A stretch of 64,000 nucleotides of DNA from Pseudomonadota bacterium. GTDB taxonomy: Bacteria; Pseudomonadota; Gammaproteobacteria; Steroidobacterales; JBCBZW01. The DNA is taken from assembly GCA_039193195.1 (NCBI GenBank), contig JBCCWS010000014.1, forward strand, positions 1 to 64,000, in the 5' to 3' direction. The notes beneath the pieces were generated by a model. The model worked only from the letters and a program-made list of their open reading frames with translations. It was not told where the DNA came from and did not search any database. A program made the position numbers and the translations under genes. Position 1 is the stretch's first letter. The number at the start of each line of letters is the position of its first letter. Shown here piece after piece: positions 1-8,419 of this stretch.

Positions 1-111
1 TGGGACGTCACGTCCTGGTCCTCGCACTCCTTCAGACGCTGCCGTGCCGCGCCGACGTCATCGGAGAGCCCGCCCACCGGCGCTCACCGTGGTGTACGGG
101 GGCACACCAAA

Positions 112-182
112 CACGGGAGCAACGTACTCAGGGGCAAAAGTACCCGCGTATTTTTCAACGAACTTCTGGGACAGCACACTAG
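112..182 (+). repeat. Truncated copy of the 165-bp CTAG inverted-repeat element (copy A, right end only)
   Basis: From the shared CACGGGAG motif to the terminal CTAG this stretch matches the right half of the element at 26357-26520. The outer arm is identical there, and one 6-bp internal deletion is visible. The left arm and central core are missing, so this is a 5'-truncated relic. It ends 14 bp before the start codon of the TIR-domain gene, so it may form part of that gene's leader. Confidence 0.85.
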
Positions 183-196
183 CTACTGGAGATACT

Positions 197-1906
197 ATGC
201 GCCCTGCCCAAGTCTTCTTGAGTTACGCCCGCATAGACGACAGGCGTGCATTTGGGAGCCTTACCAAGACGGCCATTCGCCTCATCGAGGAAGTCAACAC
301 AACGCACCCCGCAGAGGTGTTCGTCGACTACGGTAACCTGCACGCTGGCGATCACTTCCCGGAAAAACTGGATCGCAGGGTACGCTCCGCAGACATATTC
401 ATTGCCTGCATCAGTCCCGCCTACGTGAAGTCTGCGTGGTGCCCGAAGGAACTCGCCCTGTTCCAGCGCGCACAGCTGGAGCGCAAGCGTACGCGGGCGG
501 AACAGCGCGTGCTCATCATTCGCCTGCCCGGCACGGGCGACGGCGTAATGGAGCAGCTCAAGCTGGATCATCTGCACCGGTGGCTCCTGTGGGAGGAGGT
601 GCCATGGCTGTATCGGGTGGGATTGCAGCGCTCACTGCCGGAAGTGCTCCGGCACGCGGCCAACGACCTTAGGCGCCGAATCGACCAAGTGCGTCCAAAA
701 CCTGTGGGCAAGCCGGCAACACCACTTCCTCGGTCTTTCCAATTCCACTCCGCCCTAGACTCGGTTCGTACCCAGCGCGGCAGCACCAACCAGCTGCCCT
801 TTGTTAGCGCGCGAGTGAAGCTTGGCTATTTGCTCGGGTACACCGCGGTTCTGCCGGAAGCTCAGGCGTTCGATTCGCTGGGTGCGATTCAGTGCGTGAG
901 CGAGGCTGCGAAGGGCTGGTCTGCAGCGGCAGTGCGCCGTGTTCCACCATTTCCACCCTTCGAGTGGATACACTACAACGCGCGTTCGCCTCACCTCACA
1001 GATCGGGCACGCGAGCGCCTAGCGACGGAGCACTTCGAGTCGTCGGCGTGGTACGAACACGCTGAGCATCGCATTGGCAATGGAAGGGCCTTATCGCTCG
1101 CCGAGGTGGAACGGCTGGCAGAGTATCCACGGTTCCTGGAAGCTGCCGAGTTCCTGACGTGGTTCTCTGGCCGCGAGCTTGCACAACGCCCGTCCCTGGA
1201 CCTCCTCGACCGACTCCAGCACCTGCGCGAGCGTACGGTCATCGAGAAGAAGGAGGGACCGCTTGTTCGCGGGCTCAGTTTGCTGGTCGCAAGAGGGAAG
1301 GAGACGCGATCGGAAATGTACGCCCTCGCCGATCAGTTCGGCGCAGAAGATCCAACCATGCCGGTGGAATCGCTCAAGGACTTGGTGGATCTCGCCTACA
1401 ACCGCACCATCGCGGAGAGCGTTCTCCACGCGGCGTCGCCCGAGTTCATGGCGCGCTCTTTCGTGCTCACCGACCCCACGCCCTCTAGCGAAGCGGATGA
1501 TGAGTCTGATGAGCTGACGACACTGGCACGCTGGCTCGCCGAGCAGCGCGCTGCGGAAGAAAGCGAGGCGTTCCACAGGGAAGTGTTCGGCGCCGCTGAG
1601 GCGACTGACAGCGAATCGCCCGCGGGCAGCCTGTCTTGGAGCACCCTGTTTGAGATAGTGGCGGAACCTGACTGGGGAGAGCGCTACGAGAGGCTGGTGG
1701 CGGCTCGCCGCAAAGGCGATATCAGGCGGCAGGGTGATGCGCTGAGAGAGCTCGCGAGCTGGGTGCGAATACAACTCTCTAACACCCATGTGCACCTCGA
1801 AGAGGGTGCGGATGTGGGAGGCGTAGCGCTATCTGACAATGGCGCAATTGCGACGTTGGGTGACGAGGTGATGGGCGTAGCGGCTACGGGAGCTGCCCTA
1901 TCCTGA
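197..1906 (+). CDS. TIR-domain protein with uncharacterised C-terminal region
   Basis: The N-terminal ~150 residues form a TIR domain: a VFLSYAR first strand, VFVDYGNLHAGD around the BB loop, and the WCPKE segment whose Glu (E85 from the chosen start) is the position of the catalytic glutamate in NAD-cleaving TIR enzymes. The remaining ~420 residues are hydrophilic, helix-rich and acidic near residues 430-470, and I do not recognise them. No membrane segment is visible. I chose the ATG at 197 because it follows GGAG and because the longer in-frame extension is translated from the repeat element upstream. Bacterial TIR proteins are commonly effectors of antiphage or cell-death systems; that role is inferred from family. 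The gene runs tail to tail into the Nudix gene with a 9-bp overlap. Confidence 0.8.
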   Translation: MRPAQVFLSYARIDDRRAFGSLTKTAIRLIEEVNTTHPAEVFVDYGNLHAGDHFPEKLDRRVRSADIFIACISPAYVKSAWCPKELALFQRAQLERKRTRAEQRVLIIRLPGTGDGVMEQLKLDHLHRWLLWEEVPWLYRVGLQRSLPEVLRHAANDLRRRIDQVRPKPVGKPATPLPRSFQFHSALDSVRTQRGSTNQLPFVSARVKLGYLLGYTAVLPEAQAFDSLGAIQCVSEAAKGWSAAAVRRVPPFPPFEWIHYNARSPHLTDRARERLATEHFESSAWYEHAEHRIGNGRALSLAEVERLAEYPRFLEAAEFLTWFSGRELAQRPSLDLLDRLQHLRERTVIEKKEGPLVRGLSLLVARGKETRSEMYALADQFGAEDPTMPVESLKDLVDLAYNRTIAESVLHAASPEFMARSFVLTDPTPSSEADDESDELTTLARWLAEQRAAEESEAFHREVFGAAEATDSESPAGSLSWSTLFEIVAEPDWGERYERLVAARRKGDIRRQGDALRELASWVRIQLSNTHVHLEEGADVGGVALSDNGAIATLGDEVMGVAATGAALS

Positions 1907-2599
1907 GCGTTCCGTCCATGCCTTCAGGCGCGCCAAGCCCGCTAGAGCCAAGGCGTCGGCTGAAGCGACCACAGCATCCTCCCAGTCAAGGAAGAGGATT
2001 TGCTCGATCTCGGCGCCCGGCGGTGTCCACCAGCGACCGCTAACCTTGGGGCTTGACGGACTGGGTGCGAGGAGGTCGTCGTGCATCTTCCGGCCAGTGG
2101 TGTCGCGCTCGCTGACCAACTCGACCTGCGCTTGCGGAACCGCCACCGCAAAGAAGTGCACGCCTTTGCCCGCGGGGAGATCGGCGACGAAGAACGCGCG
2201 GTTGCTTAGCGCTGGGGTGCCGGGTAACGCGTGCACGGTTTCACTCGCCAGGCCCACCTCTTCGAGTGCTTCTCGTTGGGCCGCGCGCAGGTGACTCTCG
2301 TCCCCATCGACGAACCCACCGATGGCGCCCCACACCTTGCTACCGGCATTCGGGCGCTGCTCCGCTATGAGACCGACCAGCAAGCGACCTTCAACCTTTA
2401 CGTAGGGCAGCACGATCGCCCCGCCCCCGGCGTGCTCCGCGAACCACCAGGTATCGTAGCCTCCTGGGTGCCACCCGTAGGACCATGCGCCGAACACAGA
2501 CTCAAGCCGCGCCATCCGGCAGCGCATGGGCGTACCGTCGACGATCAGCGTCCAGTCCGGCTCTGCATCGGAGGGTAGCTCGGTGAGAGAGGTGTTCAT
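1898..2599 (-). CDS. Nudix hydrolase
   Basis: A complete Nudix box is visible around residues 90-113 (G, five residues, E, seven residues, then REALEEVGL). This is the Mg-binding and catalytic signature of enzymes that hydrolyse nucleoside diphosphates linked to another moiety. The substrate cannot be read from the sequence. The N-terminal ~70 residues are tryptophan- and glycine-rich and may shape substrate choice. The protein is ~233 aa, slightly long for a simple Nudix enzyme. The start is ambiguous: the ATG at 2599 follows a purine-rich GGAAGGG only two bases away, and an in-frame ATG at 2626 would add nine residues. It converges on the TIR gene. A functional link between NAD-cleaving TIR proteins and Nudix enzymes is conceivable but not shown. 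Confidence 0.85.
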   Translation of the reverse strand: MNTSLTELPSDAEPDWTLIVDGTPMRCRMARLESVFGAWSYGWHPGGYDTWWFAEHAGGGAIVLPYVKVEGRLLVGLIAEQRPNAGSKVWGAIGGFVDGDESHLRAAQREALEEVGLASETVHALPGTPALSNRAFFVADLPAGKGVHFFAVAVPQAQVELVSERDTTGRKMHDDLLAPSPSSPKVSGRWWTPPGAEIEQILFLDWEDAVVASADALALAGLARLKAWTERSG

Positions 2600-2626
2600 G
2601 CCCTTCCGGTAAGTCGATTGACCCAT

Positions 2627-3050
2627 GCGCGCGCAGCCCCGGGCGGGGCCGAGGCCGAGGCTCCTTTCGCACCGTAAGCTGACCTGCGCTGGGGATCAAC
2701 TGGCTACTGGCCCCGAGGAGCACCTCACGCCAAAGTGGCATGGTGCGGGTCGGCGCGAGGACGCCGTGTGCGCCGTGGCGCGTCTCACCCCGTTTCCTGA
2801 CTCTAGCGGGTCACCAGTTGCAGTTATTTCGGATCCGCGAGAACGCCGCTTCCATTCCCGTCATTTCAACCGAGCTGTGATCACTCCGCCTTGAGGCGGT
2901 AAAGCGCGAACGGCCATGCGCTTCACCGTTTGCAGCTCTCTTGCGAACAAGTAGGGTTTTCTGCGCAGCTAGGCGGGTCCCTTTCCAGCGTGTCCATGAG
3001 CCAGATACTCAACACCATCTCGAAACGGCTATTGATCGTGCAACTTCACC
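2627..3050. other. Intergenic stretch without a recognisable gene
   Basis: About 420 bp between the Nudix gene and a doubtful small ORF. Both strands were read. Reading frames present are short, arginine/proline-rich and look like GC-rich shadows. A small CCGCC-TTGA-GGCGG hairpin at about 2888-2901 is the only structure noticed, and it lacks a T tract. Confidence 0.5.
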
Positions 3051-3278
3051 TCAGCGCCCGTAGTACTCCGAAACGCCCATGTAGTGCCCCCATTCAAGCC
3101 AACCCTGCGTGCCGTTGTCCTTGCAGTAGAACGCTAGACCAACAGGGTTGGTGTTGGCGGCCCTCGACGGAATTGGCTGCAACGATGGCCCAGTAGCCCT
3201 CTCCCATAAGAGTTCGTCCGTGGTCGTCCCCTTTTCCCACCTGGCAGTGGCTGGCGAAACAGTCACCAGGCACAACAC
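3051..3278 (-). CDS. Possible small exported protein (doubtful)
   Basis: A 75-codon frame opens with GTG and begins with a hydrophobic stretch (VLCLVTVSPATA) that resembles the core and AxA end of a signal peptide. A compact mature segment containing FYCKDN and GWLEWGHY follows. In-frame codons extend upstream without an ATG, so the true start may be missing or the frame may be the 3' end of a decayed gene. I recognise no family. It lies downstream of the membrane-protein gene on the same strand. The low confidence reflects the poor start and short length. Confidence 0.25.
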   Translation of the reverse strand: MLCLVTVSPATARWEKGTTTDELLWERATGPSLQPIPSRAANTNPVGLAFYCKDNGTQGWLEWGHYMGVSEYYGR

Positions 3279-3361
3279 CGCTAGAGATACAGCGCGTGCT
3301 CGGGGCCGCTGGTATGCAGGGTCTTGCTCACGCGCCGTGCCACAGCACCGGTCAGCGTCTT

Positions 3362-3940
3362 CTAGATTCCTCGTTCAAGCACTCCACCTGCTTCGAGACG
3401 GCCCGCAGCCACTGCGAATCCCCCTGACGCCAAAAGTACAACAGCGAGGAGGGCTAAGTTTGAATCCAAGGTCGCCGAAAGGCCTGCACCGCCGATTGCC
3501 CCCACGTAGAAAAGCGCAAACCCCAAGGCCGCCGCCAAGGCGTGACTCGTCACCTGTCGGACCGCAACACGATGGATCCACTCGCGCAGTTTCGAATCAT
3601 GCGGGTCGTGGACTGCCACGATCGACGGAACGAAGAGACTCGCTAGCGGAAGCCAGAACACGGTGACGATTCCGAAGAGCAGCGCCCCGAGAGACTTGAC
3701 CATGATCAGACCCGATAAGATGAGTGTGCACTCGCGCAGATCGCGGCGGGCGATGGCGCCGCGAACGCGCGTCAGGGGCCAAGTGCGGTCAAGCGCCTCG
3801 AGCTTCTTGCGGTGTGCTGACTCGGCGACTCGCCTGAGCGGGGTCCAACCGGCAAGCCGCTCGCCCACCTGCAGGAAGAACATCGAAGCGGCTTGCGTGA
3901 GGACCCACGAAAGCAGAAACAGACCAGTTATAGATTTCAT
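3362..3940 (-). CDS. Hypothetical multi-pass inner-membrane protein
   Basis: The 192-residue product has about four predicted membrane segments: residues ~4-24, ~75-110 (probably one long or two short helices, ending FVPSIVAV), ~130-150 and ~158-180. A basic cytoplasmic loop containing RRVAESAHRKK separates the first two. I do not recognise the family. It sits 24 bp downstream of the CadC-like regulator on the same strand and may be cotranscribed with it. No signal peptidase site is evident. Confidence 0.6.
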   Translation of the reverse strand: MKSITGLFLLSWVLTQAASMFFLQVGERLAGWTPLRRVAESAHRKKLEALDRTWPLTRVRGAIARRDLRECTLILSGLIMVKSLGALLFGIVTVFWLPLASLFVPSIVAVHDPHDSKLREWIHRVAVRQVTSHALAAALGFALFYVGAIGGAGLSATLDSNLALLAVVLLASGGFAVAAGRLEAGGVLERGI

Positions 3941-3964
3941 TGGGCAGCGACCTAAGCAAGCGAG

Positions 3965-6067
3965 CTATGGATCGATGCGCAAGCGGATCAGATCGGCGCT
4001 GAGCTGGCTCCGACTTGCGTAGAATAGGGTTTTTCCATCCGGCGCTATCGACAGGTTTGTTGATTCACGCAAGACCGGTTGATCGAGTGCAACGATGGTG
4101 CGACGTGATCCCGTACCGATATCGACCGCAACCACCTCGGCGTCGCCTTGCTGATTCCGCGCGAAGTAGATCTGATCGTCGTGCACGGTCCAGTTGCCCC
4201 AGTGTTCCGATGAAAGATCCTCTACGATGCGCTCCGCTACTCCGCCAAAGGGCAGTTTCCACAAGCCGGGTTGATCGCGGCGGCTGAAAATCAGGCCACG
4301 GTCTGCACGTGTCCGGTACTCCCGTTGAGCATAGGCGCCACCTGAGGTCAGCCGCGTCGTATCAGAATCGGCAAGTCCGTAGCGCCACACTTCCCAATCC
4401 CCGCTCCTATTCGAGGAGAAGTAGAGCGATCTGCCGTCGAGCGCCCACGAAGGCGTCCGATTGTCTCCGGGCACCGTCAACCACTGCGTTGAATCCGTAC
4501 CCAACGTGTACAAGGCGATCTGACTCGTGCCTTTTCGGCGCACTTCAAACGCGATCTGTCGCGAGTCCGGTGACCACCGTGGCGACTCCACAGCGACGCC
4601 CTTTGGCAACTGCACAGACCTCACAACGCGGCCGCTGTCGAGGGATCCGATCCACAGCAACGGTGGACCAGAACGACTCGACACCCACGCCAGGTAGGCA
4701 CCGTCGGGCGCAGGCGCTGGAGCGAAATCGTACCGATTCGAAGAAAACAAGCGGTTCGCCGGGCCCGTGGCTTCCGCCAGCGCCCGCGAGTAGATATCAG
4801 CATCAGCGGTCCACTGTTCAGCGATCACGACGCCACTCGCCGATACCGCAGGTTGCCGCACAATGCCGGAAAAGCCGTGGTGGGTGACCTGGGGTTGACG
4901 GCCGGTCGGCAGGCGCCACAGCGAATAGCCGTTGCCCTTCGCGTTGGAAAAGAACACCAGATCCGCTTTGGAGCCCGTGCCGACCCAAACCAAACCGGTC
5001 ACTTCCGCCGGCTCGGCGGTCAGTGTTCTTAACATCCGCGTCTCATCGCGATAGCCACCGTTGATGGGCGCGGCATAGACACGACCGATCCCAGGGGTGA
5101 CGTAGGTCGATAGGGTGGATATCCGGTCCGCGCGAAAAAACGCAAGCGTGCGACCGTCTGGGGCCAGTGCCGGAAACAGATCTCCAACGGAGTGTACAGG
5201 CGGCCGCGTGACGGTGGAGATCGGGCCGCCCTCGGCAGGCACAGAACGGATCTCAAAGGGACCTGCGCCCGGACTGCCAAGGTCCGAATAGAACAGATGC
5301 CGACCGTCGACGGACCAGGCAAGGCTACCGTCGTTGCGACGATGGCACGGCGTCAGCAGATCGTGGGATCGGTCTTCTAAGTGGAAGACTCGAATTTCGC
5401 AGCCTGTCCCTTCAGTGGCCTGATAGGCGATCCGTTTGCCGTCCGGGTGTACCGCGACACCCTCGCCGCCGGCGGACAGCAGGACGTTGGACGTAAGGCT
5501 GTCCACGTCCTGAACACACAGGCCCGGTTGCTCGCTGTCCGCCGTACTGCAGCTAAAGAACACTCGTCGGCCGTCCGGGTGGAAGCTGGGGTGAGTATCG
5601 AAGCTTTGCTGCGTACTGAACGGCTGGATATCCACCAACGTCGCTTGAGGACCGGAGAGTCCAGTTCGCCCCAGTACCCACAACACAGCGAGTAGACCGA
5701 CGCCTACAAACCGCAGCGCAATGCCAGGGAACCGCGGGCCGTCTCGAGTCTGATCGGCCGGGGGATCGACCAATCGGTACCCCACCTTTCGAATGGTCTC
5801 AATCGGTTCGAGGCCAGGTTGCAGCGTCCTGAGCGCCTTTCGCACATCGAATACGGTGCGGTTTAACGCGTCATCGGTCACTTCGGCGGAACGCCAGACT
5901 AAGTCAAAGATCTCGCGCCGGCTGACCACCGTGCCGCGCCGCTGAAGCAGCAAATGCAGAACCTGCATGGCACGGGGCTCCAGCGAGAGAGAGCGGGTGC
6001 CACACGTTAGCCGATTGGTCGACGGATCGATATCGATCTTGGCAAGTTGGAAGCGCTCAGTGGTCAT
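3965..6067 (-). CDS. CadC-like membrane regulator: OmpR-type winged helix, one TM segment, TolB-like beta-propeller
   Basis: Residues ~8-105 form an OmpR/PhoB-type winged helix (LEPRAMQVLHLLLQR, VSRREIFDLVW, IRKVGYRL). A single hydrophobic segment follows at ~118-138. About 550 residues then carry repeated WD40/PD40 (TolB-like) motifs such as HPSFHPDGRRVFF, LAWSVDGRHLFYSD and APDGKTLFYASR. This is the layout of one-component, membrane-integrated transcription regulators whose periplasmic propeller senses a signal. The frame can be extended to a TTG two codons upstream, but the ATG at 6067 is the more likely start. It is divergent from the amidohydrolase gene with ~90 bp between starts, which suggests that gene as a target; this is inferred from position. 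Confidence 0.85.
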   Translation of the reverse strand: MTTERFQLAKIDIDPSTNRLTCGTRSLSLEPRAMQVLHLLLQRRGTVVSRREIFDLVWRSAEVTDDALNRTVFDVRKALRTLQPGLEPIETIRKVGYRLVDPPADQTRDGPRFPGIALRFVGVGLLAVLWVLGRTGLSGPQATLVDIQPFSTQQSFDTHPSFHPDGRRVFFSCSTADSEQPGLCVQDVDSLTSNVLLSAGGEGVAVHPDGKRIAYQATEGTGCEIRVFHLEDRSHDLLTPCHRRNDGSLAWSVDGRHLFYSDLGSPGAGPFEIRSVPAEGGPISTVTRPPVHSVGDLFPALAPDGRTLAFFRADRISTLSTYVTPGIGRVYAAPINGGYRDETRMLRTLTAEPAEVTGLVWVGTGSKADLVFFSNAKGNGYSLWRLPTGRQPQVTHHGFSGIVRQPAVSASGVVIAEQWTADADIYSRALAEATGPANRLFSSNRYDFAPAPAPDGAYLAWVSSRSGPPLLWIGSLDSGRVVRSVQLPKGVAVESPRWSPDSRQIAFEVRRKGTSQIALYTLGTDSTQWLTVPGDNRTPSWALDGRSLYFSSNRSGDWEVWRYGLADSDTTRLTSGGAYAQREYRTRADRGLIFSRRDQPGLWKLPFGGVAERIVEDLSSEHWGNWTVHDDQIYFARNQQGDAEVVAVDIGTGSRRTIVALDQPVLRESTNLSIAPDGKTLFYASRSQLSADLIRLRIDP

Positions 6068-6154
6068 CCCCAATGCATTCCCAAGCTGATCCTAAGGCTC
6101 CTGTCGTTGGATTAGGTTAGCGTCGATTCGTTCACAACGGAGGTGGCGAGACAA

Positions 6155-7858
6155 ATGAGGCGGGGCTTTTCTATGAGCTCGATGGCGCTAGCCAGCTTCT
6201 GCCTCAACCCGAGCAGCGGGCCTATCGATGTCGAGCTCGTCGTGGAGAATGTCGCCATCGTGGATGTCCGCTCGGGAAAACACATCGAGCACCATGTGCT
6301 CGTGGTCGACGACGGGGTCATTCTCGATGTGGTGCCCGAAGCTTCGGCTGCAAGCTACGTTGCTGAGCGGATCATCGACGGCGCCGGGGGATATCTGATA
6401 CCCGCCTTGGGCGATGTTCACGTCCACTTGCAAAGCTACGCGGAACTGAAAAGCTACCTTCGCTACGGGGTGACGGCCGTCTTCAATATGTCTGGGCGCC
6501 CGGAGCACCTGAGGATGAAGGCGTCGACTTCGAGGGGCGATGTACTCGGCCCACGGATTTTCAGTGTCGGGCCGACGCTCGATGGTCTAGAACCCACCAA
6601 TCCTCTCTTTACTGCCGTCACTCCCGACACGGCCGACGAGATCGTCGCGTGGATTCAAGCGCAAGGCTATGACGCGATCAAGGTGTATCAACGGATCGAG
6701 CAGGATGCGCTCGCCGCTGTCGTGTCGAGCGCCACGGCGCGCGGTATGATCACGACAGGGCATGTATCTCGCCTCGCCGGCATCGATGGGTCCCTGGCAG
6801 CAGGTCTCAGGTACATCGCACACGGCGAAGAACTGGCCTTCCCTTACTACGACAGCGAGAGCCGTGGGTACGTGCCGATGGGGCTGCCAGCGCTCGCCCG
6901 ATTGCTTCGCGTTGCCGGTGCTACCGTAACGCCAATGGTCGACTATCTGGAGAGCATTCCGCCGCAGGTGCTCGATCTCGATGGCTATCTCGACCAGGCA
7001 CCCATGCAGCTCGTACCAGCCGCGGTGAAACTATCCTGGGGCGAGCGTCAAGGCTACTACTCGAACCGCCGCAATCCGGTGCAATACGTCGCACAGGTCA
7101 GGGCGCTGGCGGGGTTCGTTGGGGCCCTGACTCACGTCCTACAGGACGAGGGGGTCCCGTTGCTCTTGGGCACGGACGCGAGCTTCGGCGGCGCCATTCC
7201 CGGCTACAGTGTCCATCAGGAGCTGCTAAGCCTGGTCCGGGTGGGGCTTACGCCGTTGCAAGCGCTCCAGGCCGCGACAATCAACGTTGGCGTCTATCTC
7301 AACGATTCCGGCGTTCTGGATGTTGCCTGGGGCGAGATCAAGGCAGGTTACGCCGCCGACTTTGTGCTTCTGCGGCGCGATCCGCTGGCCGACATCTCGG
7401 CAACACAGGATATTGCGGGTGTCGCCAAAGCGGGGGCATGGCTCGGTCAACTCGAGCTGGCAAACATCGAATCGGCTCTGCGGGTGGAGCAGGACGAGCT
7501 GTACGACAAGACCCACGCCGTGGAGGCGCATATCGCGGAGGGGGACGCCGCCGCACTTCGAGCATTGGTCGATGCGTATCGAGCGCCTGGCGTTGTAGAT
7601 CCACTGATCCACCCGGACAACTGCATCTTCCTCGGCTATCGGCACTACTACGGTGGCCGCCGTGCTCTGGCGGGCGAGCTGTACGAATCCTGCGCACTGA
7701 TGAGCCCACGTCACGCGCCACTATGGATCCACGTGGCACGCGCGCGCGAGGCGAGTGGCGATGAGGCTGGGGCACTGGAGGCGTATCAGACAGCCGAGTC
7801 TCTAAACCCATGGTACGGCAGACCGCGCCAAGCCGTTAATCGTCTCGAACGGGAGTGA
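6155..7858 (+). CDS. Amidohydrolase-family protein with C-terminal TPR-like helices
   Basis: The metal-dependent amidohydrolase fold is shown by the GDVHVHLQS motif near residue 88 (HxH metal ligands), the GHVSR and IAHGEEL segments, the GTDASFGG aspartate motif near residue 338, and the GEIKAGYAADFVLL closing element typical of imidazolonepropionase-like amidohydrolases. After ~residue 440 the protein continues as helices with TPR character (GRRALAGELYESC, GDEAGALEAYQTA), an unusual addition. I chose the ATG at 6155, 11 nt after GGAGG; an in-frame GTG at 6143 overlaps that ribosome-binding site. The N terminus is weakly hydrophobic and may be an export signal. The substrate is unknown; dipeptides, lactams or cyclic amides are family possibilities. 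Confidence 0.8.
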   Translation: MRRGFSMSSMALASFCLNPSSGPIDVELVVENVAIVDVRSGKHIEHHVLVVDDGVILDVVPEASAASYVAERIIDGAGGYLIPALGDVHVHLQSYAELKSYLRYGVTAVFNMSGRPEHLRMKASTSRGDVLGPRIFSVGPTLDGLEPTNPLFTAVTPDTADEIVAWIQAQGYDAIKVYQRIEQDALAAVVSSATARGMITTGHVSRLAGIDGSLAAGLRYIAHGEELAFPYYDSESRGYVPMGLPALARLLRVAGATVTPMVDYLESIPPQVLDLDGYLDQAPMQLVPAAVKLSWGERQGYYSNRRNPVQYVAQVRALAGFVGALTHVLQDEGVPLLLGTDASFGGAIPGYSVHQELLSLVRVGLTPLQALQAATINVGVYLNDSGVLDVAWGEIKAGYAADFVLLRRDPLADISATQDIAGVAKAGAWLGQLELANIESALRVEQDELYDKTHAVEAHIAEGDAAALRALVDAYRAPGVVDPLIHPDNCIFLGYRHYYGGRRALAGELYESCALMSPRHAPLWIHVARAREASGDEAGALEAYQTAESLNPWYGRPRQAVNRLERE

Positions 7859-8224
7859 GGACCTGACATGTCTTCTGTTCGAACCAGATGTACCTAACTC
7901 TCGAGCGAGCAACTCCTATGGCCGAAGGAGCAGAGCGCTGGGGTGAAGAGACCATGGCACGTCCTCTCGAGGACTACCCTTACACTTAACCTTCCTCCTG
8001 GTCATTGAAAACCCAGGCCACGCTGAGCAAAGCGCCAGATCGACGTTGGATCTCTCCTTCCTCGTAGGAGAGCGGGCGGTCGAATGGACTTACGCACCGC
8101 GCACTGCGGTGAATGGAAGAACACTATCCGGATCGCTAGCTGGTGAGCGTGTACTCAACGAGCAGTACATCTTCTGCAATTACTTTTTCGCATGGGCGAA
8201 CCGGGCGCCGATCATCGAACATGT
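7859..8224. other. Intergenic stretch without a convincing gene
   Basis: About 365 bp after the amidohydrolase. A plus-strand frame from 8046 runs through it but lacks a ribosome-binding site and turns into low-complexity residues opposite the possible transposase remnant, so I do not call it. No clear promoter, hairpin or repeat was seen. Confidence 0.4.
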
Positions 8225-8390
8225 CTACAACGTCGGTCCCGACGGCCGCGCCGGCACGGCCCCGCGCTCCCCCAAGTGCGTCAGGATTCGCTCGATCATG
8301 GTGAGCTCCTCGACCGCGGCGATCACCTTCATCAGTGGCACCGCAGACGGCGCCGTCGGTGTACCAGGCGCCGAGCGGCGTAGTGGCGGG
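8225..8390 (-). pseudogene. Possible C-terminal remnant of a transposase
   Basis: On the minus strand an open stretch of roughly 55 codons ends with PLMKVIAAVEE followed by IERILTHLGERG and a proline/arginine-rich tail. This arrangement (hydrophobic strand, short helix ending HLG, PR-rich tail) resembles the C-terminal end of IS91-type and related transposases, where it follows a CxxC zinc ribbon. The cysteines and everything upstream are absent, so at most a degraded fragment remains. The identification is from memory of the family and is tentative. Confidence 0.3.
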
Positions 8391-8419
8391 GCAAGACCCC
8401 GACGCGAGGGGCCCGCCCC

